Shown here one piece after another: positions 33,448 through 41,928 of a DNA stretch of 52,230 nucleotides. The notes beneath the pieces are model-generated. The model was not told the DNA's origin and did not search any database. It saw nothing but the letters and a program-made list of their open reading frames with translations. Position numbers and translations under genes: made by a program. Source of the DNA: Peptoniphilus indolicus ATCC 29427. GTDB taxonomy: Bacteria; Bacillota; Clostridia; Tissierellales; Peptoniphilaceae. Each line of letters starts with the position of its first letter. Position 1 is the stretch's first letter. The DNA lies in assembly GCF_000227315.1 (NCBI RefSeq), contig NZ_JH165063.1:13334-65563 (forward strand). The letters are read 5' to 3'.

Positions 33448-34884
33448 ATGGATTTAACCAAATTAAAAGGTCATGAGCTTATAAAAGGATATGAAAATAG
33501 AGATTTCAGTTGTAGAGAAGTCACTGAAGCCTATTTAAAAAATATAAAAGAAAAAGATGAAGAAATTAATGCTTATATAACTATAACAGAAGAATTAGCA
33601 CTTGAGAATGCAAGTAAGGTAGATCAAAAATATGAAAATAGAGAGCACTTAGGTATACTTGCGGGAATTCCAACGGCAATAAAGGACAATGTTGCCGTAA
33701 AAGATGTGAGAATGACTTGTGCTTCTAAGATGTTAGAGAATTTTATATCTCCTTATAATTCAAATGTATCTGAAAAGATATTAGAATGTGATGGCGTTAT
33801 TCTTGGAAAAGTAAATATGGATGAATTTGCAATGGGAGCGACTACAAGAACATCATATTTTGGAAATACAAAGAACCCATTAGACACAAATCTTGTTCCG
33901 GGAGGGTCAAGCGGAGGCTCTGCAGCAGCTGTAGCAAGTCATGAGGCAGCTATAGCAATAGGAACTGATACTGGAGGGTCAACAAGACAACCTGCAGGTT
34001 TCTGCGGGATTGTAGGGTTTAAACCTACGTATGGAACTGTGTCAAGATATGGCGTGTCAAGCATGGCAAATACATTTGATACTGTTGGTACAATGGGAAG
34101 AGATGTAGAAGATGCTCATTTGTTGATGAAATCTATTGCAGGAAGAGACTTAAGAGATGCCACTTCTGTAAAAAATGATTCTATTTTTGATGAAATAAAC
34201 TATGAAAATTCAAATTATTTAAAGGAAATGAAAATAGCAGTGCCTAAAGAATATTTAGCTATGGATTTAAATTCTACTGTTATGAATAATTATAGAGAAA
34301 CTATAGAAATTTTAAAAAGAGAAGGAGCTAAAGTTGAAGAAGTTTCATTAAAATCTCTTGAGTACACTATACAAACTTATCATATATTGGTAAATGGAGA
34401 AATAGCTTCTAATTTAGCAAGATTTGATTCTCTAAGATATGGACATAGAACTAACAGTGAATATTATTCTTACGAGGAAATGTTTAAGAAAAGTAGAGCT
34501 GAAGGTTTTGGAGAGGAAGTTAAAAAAAGAATTATGGTGGGAACTCATATATTGAGTTTAGACTTAGCAAATGAATATTATTATAAAGCATTGAAAGTAA
34601 GAACAATGATAAAGAATGAATATGAAGATATATTTAAAAATTTTGATTTGATATTAAGTCCAACTGCACCAGTGTTACCTTTTGAATTGAATTCAGATAT
34701 GAAACCAGTTGAAATATATCAAGCTGATTTATTTACTATTCCTGCTAATATGTCAGGCTGTCCTTCTATATGTGTACCATTTAAGAATTCAGATTTTCCA
34801 ACAGGAATAATGTTTACAGCAAGTAGATTTAAAGACAGTAAATGTATTAAAGCTGGAGTTGGATTTGAAAGGAGTGTGAAATAA
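33448..34884 (+). CDS. gatA: Asp/Glu-tRNA amidotransferase subunit A (glutaminase)
   Basis: A 478-residue amidase-signature protein. The Ser-cisSer-Lys triad is visible: Lys in GIPTAIKDNVAVK, serines in PGGSSGGSAAAVA and DTGGSTRQPAGF. It releases ammonia from glutamine for amidation of Glu-tRNA(Gln) or Asp-tRNA(Asn). RBS AGGAGG; its stop overlaps gatB. Confidence 0.97.
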   Translation: MDLTKLKGHELIKGYENRDFSCREVTEAYLKNIKEKDEEINAYITITEELALENASKVDQKYENREHLGILAGIPTAIKDNVAVKDVRMTCASKMLENFISPYNSNVSEKILECDGVILGKVNMDEFAMGATTRTSYFGNTKNPLDTNLVPGGSSGGSAAAVASHEAAIAIGTDTGGSTRQPAGFCGIVGFKPTYGTVSRYGVSSMANTFDTVGTMGRDVEDAHLLMKSIAGRDLRDATSVKNDSIFDEINYENSNYLKEMKIAVPKEYLAMDLNSTVMNNYRETIEILKREGAKVEEVSLKSLEYTIQTYHILVNGEIASNLARFDSLRYGHRTNSEYYSYEEMFKKSRAEGFGEEVKKRIMVGTHILSLDLANEYYYKALKVRTMIKNEYEDIFKNFDLILSPTAPVLPFELNSDMKPVEIYQADLFTIPANMSGCPSICVPFKNSDFPTGIMFTASRFKDSKCIKAGVGFERSVK

Positions 34885-36302
34885 TGAGCTATAAAACAAT
34901 TGTTGGGCTTGAAATTCATGTTGAACTTTCTACCAAGACAAAAGCTTTTTGTAGTTGTGAAAATACTTTTGGGGGTGAACCTAATTCAAGAGTTTGTCCT
35001 GTTTGCTTAGCTCTTCCAGGGGCAACTCCTGTTCTAAATGAACAAGTTGTCAAATATACTGTAATGTCAGGTTTGGCATTAAATTGTACAATCAACCACA
35101 ATTCTAAGTTCGACAGAAAAAATTATTTCTATCCTGATTTGACTAAAGGATTCCAAATAACTCAAAATTATATGCCTCTTTGTACAGAAGGGTATCTAGA
35201 AATAGATGGTGACGAAGGACTGAAAAAAGTAGGAATTTTCCAAATTCAAATGGAAGAAGATACTGGTAAGTCTTTACATTCAGATGATGAAACATTACTT
35301 GACTATAATAGATGTGGCGTTCCTCTTATTGAGATAGTTTCAAAACCTGATATGAATTCAGGAAGAGAAGGAAGAGAATTTTTAGAAAAGCTAAAAAACA
35401 CTCTAAAATATATAGGTGTGTCTGATGTAAAAATGGAAGAGGGTTCTTTGAGATGTGATGTAAATGTCAACATCAAAGATGAAGAAACTGGCAAGAAAAC
35501 GGCTATTACAGAGGTTAAGAACTTAAATTCATTTAGAGCTGTTGAAAAAGCTATAGATTATGAAGTGCAAAGACATATTAAAATACTTGAAAGTGGAGAA
35601 GATGAACCAAAGACAACTAGACGTTGGGATGATGTAAACAATGAAACAGTATTGATGAGAGTTAAATATACTGCGGCGGATTACAGATTTGCTCCAGAAG
35701 GTGACTTGGTTTCTGTAGTTATAGATGATGAATATATAGAACAAGTTAGAAAAGAACTTCCTGAACTACCAGAGGCTAAGAAGGAAAGATTTATGAATGA
35801 ATATGGTCTTTCAGAATATGATGCCAAAATTCTAACTTCAACTAAGCAACTTTCAAATTATTTTGATGATGTAGCTAAGAATTTTAATGACTATAATATG
35901 GTTAGTAACTGGATAATGACAGAAGTTCTAAGACGTGTAGATGATTTAGAAAATGGATTTAGTTTGCCGTTTGAAGAAGAAGATTTTATTGAGCTATTAA
36001 CTTTAATAAAATCAGGTAAAATTAACAATAATGCTGGTAAAAAAGTTCTTAGAGAGATGTTTGAAACTTCAAAAAAGCCTATGGAAATAATCGAAGAAAA
36101 AGGACTTATACAAGTTTCTGATGACTCACAAATAGAAATATGGGTTGATGAAGTGTTGGGTGAAAATCCTCAATCTATAGAAGATATTAAAAATGGTAAG
36201 GATAGAGCTTTCGGTTTCTTGGTTGGACAAGTTATGAAGAAGTCTAAAGGTAAAGCTAATCCTGGAGTAGTTAATGAAATTTTAAAGAGTAGAGTACAAT
36301 GA
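34884..36302 (+). CDS. gatB: Asp/Glu-tRNA amidotransferase subunit B
   Basis: A 472-residue GatB. It starts YKTIVGLEIHVELSTKTKAFC, with CENTFGGEPNSRVCPVCL carrying zinc-type cysteines, then GVPLIEIVSKPD and the C-terminal YqeY-like tail ending KANPGVVNEILK. It phosphorylates and amidates misacylated tRNA. The window also encodes stand-alone YqeY, homologous to this tail. Confidence 0.97.
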   Translation: MSYKTIVGLEIHVELSTKTKAFCSCENTFGGEPNSRVCPVCLALPGATPVLNEQVVKYTVMSGLALNCTINHNSKFDRKNYFYPDLTKGFQITQNYMPLCTEGYLEIDGDEGLKKVGIFQIQMEEDTGKSLHSDDETLLDYNRCGVPLIEIVSKPDMNSGREGREFLEKLKNTLKYIGVSDVKMEEGSLRCDVNVNIKDEETGKKTAITEVKNLNSFRAVEKAIDYEVQRHIKILESGEDEPKTTRRWDDVNNETVLMRVKYTAADYRFAPEGDLVSVVIDDEYIEQVRKELPELPEAKKERFMNEYGLSEYDAKILTSTKQLSNYFDDVAKNFNDYNMVSNWIMTEVLRRVDDLENGFSLPFEEEDFIELLTLIKSGKINNNAGKKVLREMFETSKKPMEIIEEKGLIQVSDDSQIEIWVDEVLGENPQSIEDIKNGKDRAFGFLVGQVMKKSKGKANPGVVNEILKSRVQ

Positions 36303-36697
36303 AAGAAAATAAATATACAGTTTTTTTAGTTTATTTTATTGGACTAGCTGCTATTTTAATATTGAATTTATTGCTTGGTTGGATAACTATGAATTATAAG
36401 AATGAAAATGGTTTTGTTACGTTTTTGATATTTTTAATACCACTTATTGAAGGTATAATAATTGGTGGTTTATCAATTTTAGTGTATAAGTTACAAATTA
36501 TTTTCAACAATAGATATTTTATATTTTTGACAGTTGTATTTTTTGGTTTAGTAGTAACTTTACCAACACCTATATCAGGTTTTATAAAGTTATATTTAGG
36601 CGTAATGGCTTTGGCAACTTTGATTGGAAATAGTAAAAGAGATAAGTTGATAAGTGATATGCAAAATAAAAAATCAAAAAAGAGAAAAAAGAAATAA
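36299..36697 (+). CDS. Small membrane protein of unknown function
   Basis: A 132-residue protein, not recognised. Four hydrophobic segments (about 8-30, 40-62, 70-90, 95-110) end in a very basic tail (KKSKKRKKK). The ATG overlaps the gatB stop by 4 bp (ATGA), so it belongs to the gatCAB transcript. Orientation by the positive-inside rule puts the tail in the cytoplasm. Confidence 0.75.
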   Translation: MKENKYTVFLVYFIGLAAILILNLLLGWITMNYKNENGFVTFLIFLIPLIEGIIIGGLSILVYKLQIIFNNRYFIFLTVVFFGLVVTLPTPISGFIKLYLGVMALATLIGNSKRDKLISDMQNKKSKKRKKK

Positions 36698-36714
36698 TAT
36701 TCCTAAATAAAAAG

Positions 36715-36754
36715 ATGATGTTGCAGAATAGATGACTCTACTCTGCGACATCAT
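36715..36754 (+). terminator. Long hairpin at the end of the gatCAB operon, cut off by the IS
   Basis: An 18-bp stem (arms 36715-36732 and 36737-36754, one G-U and one mismatch) with loop TGAC. Only three T follow before the IS begins at about 36757. It looks like an operon terminator whose T run was displaced by the insertion, but a non-terminator palindrome is possible. Confidence 0.55.
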
Positions 36755-36784
36755 TTGAGACTGTAAAATAGTTTGTGTATGACG

Positions 36785-36820
36785 AATCCTCCTGATAAGA
36801 TAATACTAATCAGGAGGATT
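36785..36820 (+). promoter_or_regulatory. Hairpin sequestering the transposase ribosome binding site
   Basis: A perfect 12-bp stem (AATCCTCCTGAT at 36785-36796, ATCAGGAGGATT at 36809-36820) buries AGGAGG, the ribosome site for the ATG at 36826. Transcripts entering from outside would contain both arms and be poorly translated, a known safeguard in several IS families. Confidence 0.75.
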
Positions 36821-36825
36821 TTAAT

Positions 36826-38039
36826 ATGTCAAGGAAAAGACCGGAAACCAGACTAAATAAAATATCAAAGATGCTAATCGAAGAATACCAACCGGAAACT
36901 GTACAAGATCTGCAAGATGCATTAAAAGACATTTTAGGGGACACTACGGAGCAAATGTTAAAAGCAGAACTAGATGAGCATTTAGAATATGAATATGTTG
37001 AAAAATCATTATCACTAAACACTAGGAATGGTTCAAGTAAGAAAACCGTCAAACCATCTTATGGGAGATATAGATCTAGCTATACCAAGAGATAGAGAAG
37101 GCTCCTTTGAACCACAAGTTCTTAAAAAATATGAAAAAGACATATCAAACATAGAAAATCAAATAATATCTATGTATGCCAAAGGAATGACAACAAGAGA
37201 CATATCAAGTAATGTCAAAGAAGTATATGGATTTGGAGTATCAGAAGGTATGGTAAGTAAAATAACCAATAAAATACTTCCAACAATAGAAGAGTGGCAA
37301 AATAGACCTTTAGAAAAAATCTACCCTATGCTGTTTTTAGACACAATCCATTACTATGTAAGAGAAAATGGTATAATAGTAAAAAAAGCAGTATATATAG
37401 CCTTAAGATACAATTTAGAGGGCTTTAAAGAGATATTAGGTATGTGGGTTGGAGAAAATGAATCAAGCATACTGGCTCTTAGTATTAAATCAGCTAAAAG
37501 AAAGAGGATTAGAAGATGTATTCATAGTTTCAACAGATAACTTAACAGGATTTAGTGAAGCTATAGAATCAGTATATCCAAAGGCAGAAATACAAAAATG
37601 TATAATCCATCAAATAAGAAAATCAACAAAATTTGTATCATATAAAGATATAAAAGAACTAATGAAAGACTTAAAATCAGTATATAAAGCACCTACAGAA
37701 GAACTTGCCTCAATAAATTTAGATATTTTCGAAGATAAGTGGGGTAAAAAGTATCCAATGTGTGTTAACTCTTGGAGAAATAATTGGGCTGAACTATCCA
37801 CCTATTTCAAATATCCGGAAGGAATAAGAAAACTAATATATACAACAAATGCCATGGAAAGCTTTAACAGGCAACTCAGAAAAGTAACGAAAAACAAGAC
37901 AATATTTCCTAACGACTATTCCCTACAAAAGAGCTTGTACCTTTCAATGGTAGATGCATCTAGCAAGTGGGCCACTAGAATAAGGGGCTGGGATAAGATA
38001 TTGTCGCAATTAACAATATTTTTTGAAGGCAGAATATAA
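36826..38039 (+). pseudogene. IS256-family transposase with two frameshifts
   Basis: DDE transposase split over three frames (36826-37095, 37028-37540, 37449-38039). The catalytic residues are all visible: Asp in MLFLDTIHYYV, Asp in FIVSTDNLTGF and Glu in NAMESFNRQLRK, plus the family CxxH in QKCIIHQIRKS. The first break is an extra G in GGG at 37063-37065 (one G less gives YGDIDLAIPRD). The second, near 37466-37471, looks like loss of AA (AGCAAATAC to AGCATAC). Repairing both gives 404 residues, the normal length. As it stands, no full transposase can be made. Confidence 0.88.
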
Positions 38040-38298
38040 TTTTTTGCCTTCAACATAATAAAAAAACAATTAGGCAAAAAAAGGTGGATTTTTAGTATAA
38101 ATCTTGACCTTTTAATTTAGTTGTGCCAAAATTAGTTTACAAAGATTCTAAAATTGAATTTTTGAATATATTAAATTTTAAGATATTTTTTAGAAAAATA
38201 TTAGCCATATCCTATCAGGAGGGGCTGATACACAAAACTTTTCACATTACATACACTTACCTTTTAACACTACCTACAGACCCATTTATTTTTGTTTT

Positions 38299-41200
38299 CT
38301 ATGCTTCTTCTGTTCCTGTTTCTACTTCTGCTTCTTTTGAAATTTCTTCTACAGACTCTAAATCTTTTGATTCTTCTGCTATATTTTCTTCTGTAACTTC
38401 TAATAATGTTTCATCAGAAGGTCTAACCATTTTTAGCAACTCTTTATTTTCTTTATCTTTTTGTTTTACTTCTTTTTCTCTATTTGTAAAATCTTCTGAA
38501 CCTACTATTTCTATTTTTGTATCTCCATCAACTGATTTTTCATATTTAAATGTTTCTTCTGTGTAATCTTCAGGAGCTTTTTCTACATAATCTTCATCCC
38601 ATGTTCTTGTTTTCTTCATTGTTTCATCTGATTTTAAGAAGTTATCATATGTTTTAAAGTTAGGGTCTGATGTGTATAGTTTACCATTTCTAAATACCTT
38701 TGGGTCATCATGTGTTACGTCTATATGATACCATTTTCCGTCAACCTTAACTGCATTCCATGCGTGGTTCTGTTGGTCTGTACTTTGAATATTAAAGTTT
38801 TCGGCTTTAATTTTCTTGTGCTTTTCTTCTAGTTTTTTAGCTCTCATATCATCATCTTTTATCTTATTTGGTGATATGTGGAATCCTACTACTACTTTTG
38901 AGTCCAAGCCTGCTCTTTCTGCCATTCTTGCAAATGTCATTGCATAGGCTTCACAGACCCCACCATCTCCAAATAGGATTGAACTTGGAAGTTGTTCATT
39001 ATAATTTTTTCTTTCTAAGTCTACTTTGTTATCATTAACTTTATAGTTTGTATTTTCTATGATGTAGTCATGAATTACTTTAACTTTTTGTACTTCTGTT
39101 AAATCCTTACCTTCTATATTTTCTTTAATATACTTATCTATTTTATCTTCTATTTGTTTTAAAGTTTCCTTATTCTCACCATAATTAAATGTTAATTCTA
39201 CATTCCCTTTTCTGTCATTTTCTGTTAAGTTATTTATAGAATCCATTGTAGTATAATATGTGAAATTCCAGTTCCTAACATATCTTACGTTTGCATCTGT
39301 AGATTTATTGTTAAGTTCTGTAATTACATCTTTTACTTCTCCAACCTTAGCTACAAATTGTGCTTGTGGTGCAAGATAATAGATGTGTTTCTTTAAAAAT
39401 TCTTTTAAACCTTCTTTATTACCCGTAAAATCTCTTTCATTGAACTTTAAAACTTTATCATAATCTATTTTATCTTTCTTTATTTCTGCAATTGTAACAG
39501 AATCCATTGTTTTTTCTGTAACTTCTTCTTTTTCTTGTTCTTTTTCTTGTTCTTCTTTTTCTTTTTCAGCTAGTTTTTCTTCTTTTAATCTGTTAATTTC
39601 TTCTTTTGTCTTGATATCTGTTAGAAATTCTATGTCTTTGATACCCTTTTCTGTTAATTCTCTAATTGCATCTGCTCTTGCTTCTGCTAGTGCTAATTTA
39701 TGTTGTTCTAATCTTTTTAGACCCTCTTTTTCTATTTCTTCTTTTGTTTTTAAATTATCTAAGAATGAAATATCTTGTATACCCTCTCTTTGTAATAACT
39801 CTTTATAGCTTTCTAGCATTTCTATTCTATCTGTTTGTTCTCTTGCTGCTTGTTCTCTTGCTGCTTGTTCTCTTGCTGCTTGTTCTCTTGCTGCTTGTTC
39901 TCTTGCTGCTTGTTCTCTTGCTGCTTGTTCTCTTGCTGCTTGTTCTTTTGCTGCTTGTTCTCTTGCTGCTTGTTCTTTTGCTGCTTGTTTGTGTTCTTCT
40001 ATTTTCTTTTCTACTTCTCTGTTTAGTTCTTCTACTGTTTTGTAATTATAGATAAAATCTGTTTCTTTTACCCCTGCTGCTTGTAGTTTTTGTAGTGCTT
40101 CGTTTTGTGCTAATTTTAATTTCTTTTGTTTTTCTTGTTCTTCTTTTTGTTTTCTTTCTAATTCTTTTTGACGAACTGCTTTTTCATGTGCGATTCTATC
40201 TCTTTCTTCTTGTGCTTTTATTGCATTTTCATATAGTTGCTTTATAATATATGGATTTCCATTTTCTAAAATTGCATATTCTGTGGCTTTATCATTAATA
40301 CCCATCTTCCTTAGTTGGTCGATATATGCATCTTTTAACCCTCTAAATAACTCTCTGTCTGGTTTTCCAATTGTTTCTTTATATTTTGTTACATCTGGGA
40401 AGTCATCTTCTAATGGTGCTACAAATTCTGGTTTTTTTTCTGATGGTGCTGGTTTAAGATTAATTTCTCCATCTTTTGTTTCTGTTAAGTGTTTTAATTG
40501 TTCTTCTGTATATTGTCCTTTTACATCTTTATAATCTTCTTCTCTGTTGTATTGTTCAAAGTCTATTGGGTTTTCATCATAACCTGTAATTATTTCTATT
40601 TTTGTTTTTTTCCTACTATCTTCTGTTTCTGTTAAGTGTTTTAGTTGTTCTTCTGTATATTGTCCTTTTACTTCTTCTTTATTGTATTGTTCAAAGTCTA
40701 TTGGGTTTTCATCATAACCTGTGATTATTTCTGGTTTAAATGGTTTTATTGGTTTTAATGGTTCTACTTTTTTATTGTCTTTTGATTTCTCTATTTTCGG
40801 TTCTTGTTTTGTTGTCTTTTGGTCTTTATATATTAATTCTGCTAAATCTTCAAAATATCTATTTTCCCATTCTTTAAATTCTACATATTCGTATGATGTT
40901 TGTACTTCTGCTTTCTTTAAGTTGTCTTTTGTTTCTTCTTCTATTGTGTGTAGTGCAAATTCTGCTTTTACTTCTTTATCTGATTTGATTTGTGATGCAA
41001 AGTAACCCTCTTTTGTGTTAATTAAGATTTGTTTTGTTTCTGGGTGTTTATAATACCCTATGTTTAATACTTTTGCTAAATCTGATAGTCTAAAATAGTT
41101 TCTTCCATTGATTAGAAAACCCTTTAAGTTAAAGTATTTTCCGTTTACCATTATTTTATGTTTTGTATTTAGTACTAATGTATTTAAAAAGTTTCCTTCT

Positions 41201-41544
41201 TTTGCTTGTGTTTCTAATACTGTTTTTAATGCTTCTCTATTTTTAACATCTGTGCCTAGTTTGATTTCTTGTTTTGCATCATCAAAGTTGATTTTAACCC
41301 CTTTGCTTGCGTTTGCATTGATTATGTTTACAAATTCTCTTAATTGTATATAGTTTGTTCCCCCAATTTCTACATTTTGCATATTGCTGGATTTTTTATT
41401 TTCTAGGTTTATTTTCTTTGTTGTTTCTTTTATTTTGAGGTTGTTTTGTCCTACCCCTTGTACTGAATTTGTGTTTGCTACTGTTCCTAATAGTGTTCCA
41501 AATACAATCCCTTTTAGTATTACATTCTTTACGTTTTCATTCAT
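38299..41544 (-). CDS. Large secreted repeat protein with GA-like modules and a transglutaminase-like domain
   Basis: A 1081-residue exported protein. Signal segment 1-30; copper-amine-oxidase-N-like stalk about 55-180 (VNGKYFNLKGFLINGRNYF); duplicated unit EIITGYDENPIDFEQYN about 270-355; helical modules resembling albumin-binding GA domains about 473-515, 570-615 and 612-655 (EALQKLQAAGV, KTVEELN; DAIRELTEKGIKD, KTKEEIN); between the first two, ten (K/R)EQ-type pentapeptides. Transglutaminase-like core about 800-960 with Cys in GGVCEAYAM, His in NHAWNAV and Asp in YHIDVTHDDP, so potentially active. No LPXTG or SLH anchor. I chose the ATG at 41544 because AAAGGAAA precedes it; 13 upstream in-frame codons lack a ribosome site. 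It is flanked by IS debris, with opposite orientation to its left neighbours. A role in host-protein binding is inference. Confidence 0.8.
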   Translation of the reverse strand: MNENVKNVILKGIVFGTLLGTVANTNSVQGVGQNNLKIKETTKKINLENKKSSNMQNVEIGGTNYIQLREFVNIINANASKGVKINFDDAKQEIKLGTDVKNREALKTVLETQAKEGNFLNTLVLNTKHKIMVNGKYFNLKGFLINGRNYFRLSDLAKVLNIGYYKHPETKQILINTKEGYFASQIKSDKEVKAEFALHTIEEETKDNLKKAEVQTSYEYVEFKEWENRYFEDLAELIYKDQKTTKQEPKIEKSKDNKKVEPLKPIKPFKPEIITGYDENPIDFEQYNKEEVKGQYTEEQLKHLTETEDSRKKTKIEIITGYDENPIDFEQYNREEDYKDVKGQYTEEQLKHLTETKDGEINLKPAPSEKKPEFVAPLEDDFPDVTKYKETIGKPDRELFRGLKDAYIDQLRKMGINDKATEYAILENGNPYIIKQLYENAIKAQEERDRIAHEKAVRQKELERKQKEEQEKQKKLKLAQNEALQKLQAAGVKETDFIYNYKTVEELNREVEKKIEEHKQAAKEQAAREQAAKEQAAREQAAREQAAREQAAREQAAREQAAREQAAREQTDRIEMLESYKELLQREGIQDISFLDNLKTKEEIEKEGLKRLEQHKLALAEARADAIRELTEKGIKDIEFLTDIKTKEEINRLKEEKLAEKEKEEQEKEQEKEEVTEKTMDSVTIAEIKKDKIDYDKVLKFNERDFTGNKEGLKEFLKKHIYYLAPQAQFVAKVGEVKDVITELNNKSTDANVRYVRNWNFTYYTTMDSINNLTENDRKGNVELTFNYGENKETLKQIEDKIDKYIKENIEGKDLTEVQKVKVIHDYIIENTNYKVNDNKVDLERKNYNEQLPSSILFGDGGVCEAYAMTFARMAERAGLDSKVVVGFHISPNKIKDDDMRAKKLEEKHKKIKAENFNIQSTDQQNHAWNAVKVDGKWYHIDVTHDDPKVFRNGKLYTSDPNFKTYDNFLKSDETMKKTRTWDEDYVEKAPEDYTEETFKYEKSVDGDTKIEIVGSEDFTNREKEVKQKDKENKELLKMVRPSDETLLEVTEENIAEESKDLESVEEISKEAEVETGTEEA
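39841..39990. repeat. 15-bp tandem repeat, 10 copies, inside the surface protein gene
   Basis: Ten head-to-tail copies of a 15-bp unit (plus strand TCTTGCTGCTTGTTC, with TCTT/TTTT variants encoding Arg or Lys). Each encodes five residues such as REQAA. The unit is a multiple of three, so slippage would change coil length by five residues without breaking the frame. Confidence 0.95.
40481..40732. repeat. Direct repeat of about 105-117 bp inside the surface protein gene
   Basis: Copies at 40481-40597 and 40628-40732 are nearly identical and differ by a 12-bp in-frame length difference (extra DYKD-type residues in one). They encode the duplicated EIITGYDENPIDFEQYN to GQYTEEQLKHLTET unit. Confidence 0.85.
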
Positions 41545-41600
41545 CTTATATTTCCTTTCTTTTCTTTTTGATGGGAGTACCATCAGCCTTTTTAGTGTCC

Positions 41601-41684
41601 TTAAATTCTTTTGTATTTACAATATTTGTTAGACTTATTAGTACTAGACCTGTTATGATGGTTGCTAGTTTTAAATTTTTGCAT
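41601..41684 (-). CDS. Possible 27-residue leader peptide upstream of the surface protein gene
   Basis: A small frame on the leader of the surface-protein transcript: ATG at 41684 with AGGA 6 bp upstream, basic product starting MQKFKTSNHHNRSS and ending at 41601, 56 bp before the main start. A candidate -10 (TATACT, minus strand) lies at 41706-41711. No homologue is recognised. It may be fortuitous. Confidence 0.25.
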   Translation of the reverse strand: MQKFKTSNHHNRSSTNKSNKYCKYKRI

Positions 41685-41831
41685 ATGTTTTCCTGACTGC
41701 TTACTAGTATAATACACTTAAATTAGAAAAAAGAAAATAGAAATAAATAAAAATAAATATTATTAAATTAAGGGTTAAAGTATAAATAAAAACACTTATT
41801 TAAAAGAAATAGTAAGTATAAAACTTTATAA

Positions 41832-41885
41832 TGAACTGACCTCATAATGCTAAATTTCTTGGTCCAACTTTAGGGGTTCAGTTTA
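41832..41885. mobile_element. IS3-family (IS150-like) terminal repeat remnant
   Basis: The minus-strand sequence TAAACTGAACCCCTAAAG followed by TTGGACC resembles terminal repeats of IS150-group elements. TGAACTGACCTCATAATG at 41832 could be the opposite end. No transposase frame lies between or beside them, so this would be a fused pair of ends left after internal deletion. Confidence 0.45.
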
Positions 41886-41891
41886 CATAAA

Positions 41892-41924
41892 AAATCCAAC
41901 CTTGTAAAATACAAGGTTGGATTT
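41892..41924 (-). terminator. Terminator of ssrA
   Basis: A perfect 15-bp stem (AAATCCAACCTTGTA / TACAAGGTTGGATTT) with a 3-nt loop. On the minus strand it lies 5 bp past the tmRNA 3' end and continues into T residues. Being symmetrical it may also stop transcription from the other side. Confidence 0.9.
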
Positions 41925-41928
41925 AGTG

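Larger units (their letters stand above)
36757..38147 (+). mobile_element. IS256-family insertion sequence, decayed
   Basis: Contains an IS256-type transposase reading frame and imperfect terminal inverted repeats: TGTAAAATAGTTTGTG near 36762 on the left, and the complement of TGTAAACTAATTTTGG near 38141 on the right. Ends are approximate to about 10 bp. I could not identify an 8-9 bp target duplication. The right end beyond the transposase holds a hairpin (38040-38049 with 38072-38081). The transposase carries two frameshifts, so the copy is probably immobile. Confidence 0.8.

Noticed and set aside
36826-38039. Programmed frameshifting to make the transposase
   Set aside because: IS256-family transposases are normally single-frame, two breaks of different sign are present and neither site matches a slippery heptamer; decay or error is simpler.
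39841-39990. Regular repeats considered as a CRISPR array
   Set aside because: Units are 15 bp head-to-tail without spacers and lie inside a coding frame.
39666-40055. 129-residue plus-strand frame rich in Leu
   Set aside because: It is the antisense shadow of the 15-bp tandem repeat in the minus-strand surface protein; no ribosome site or independent support.
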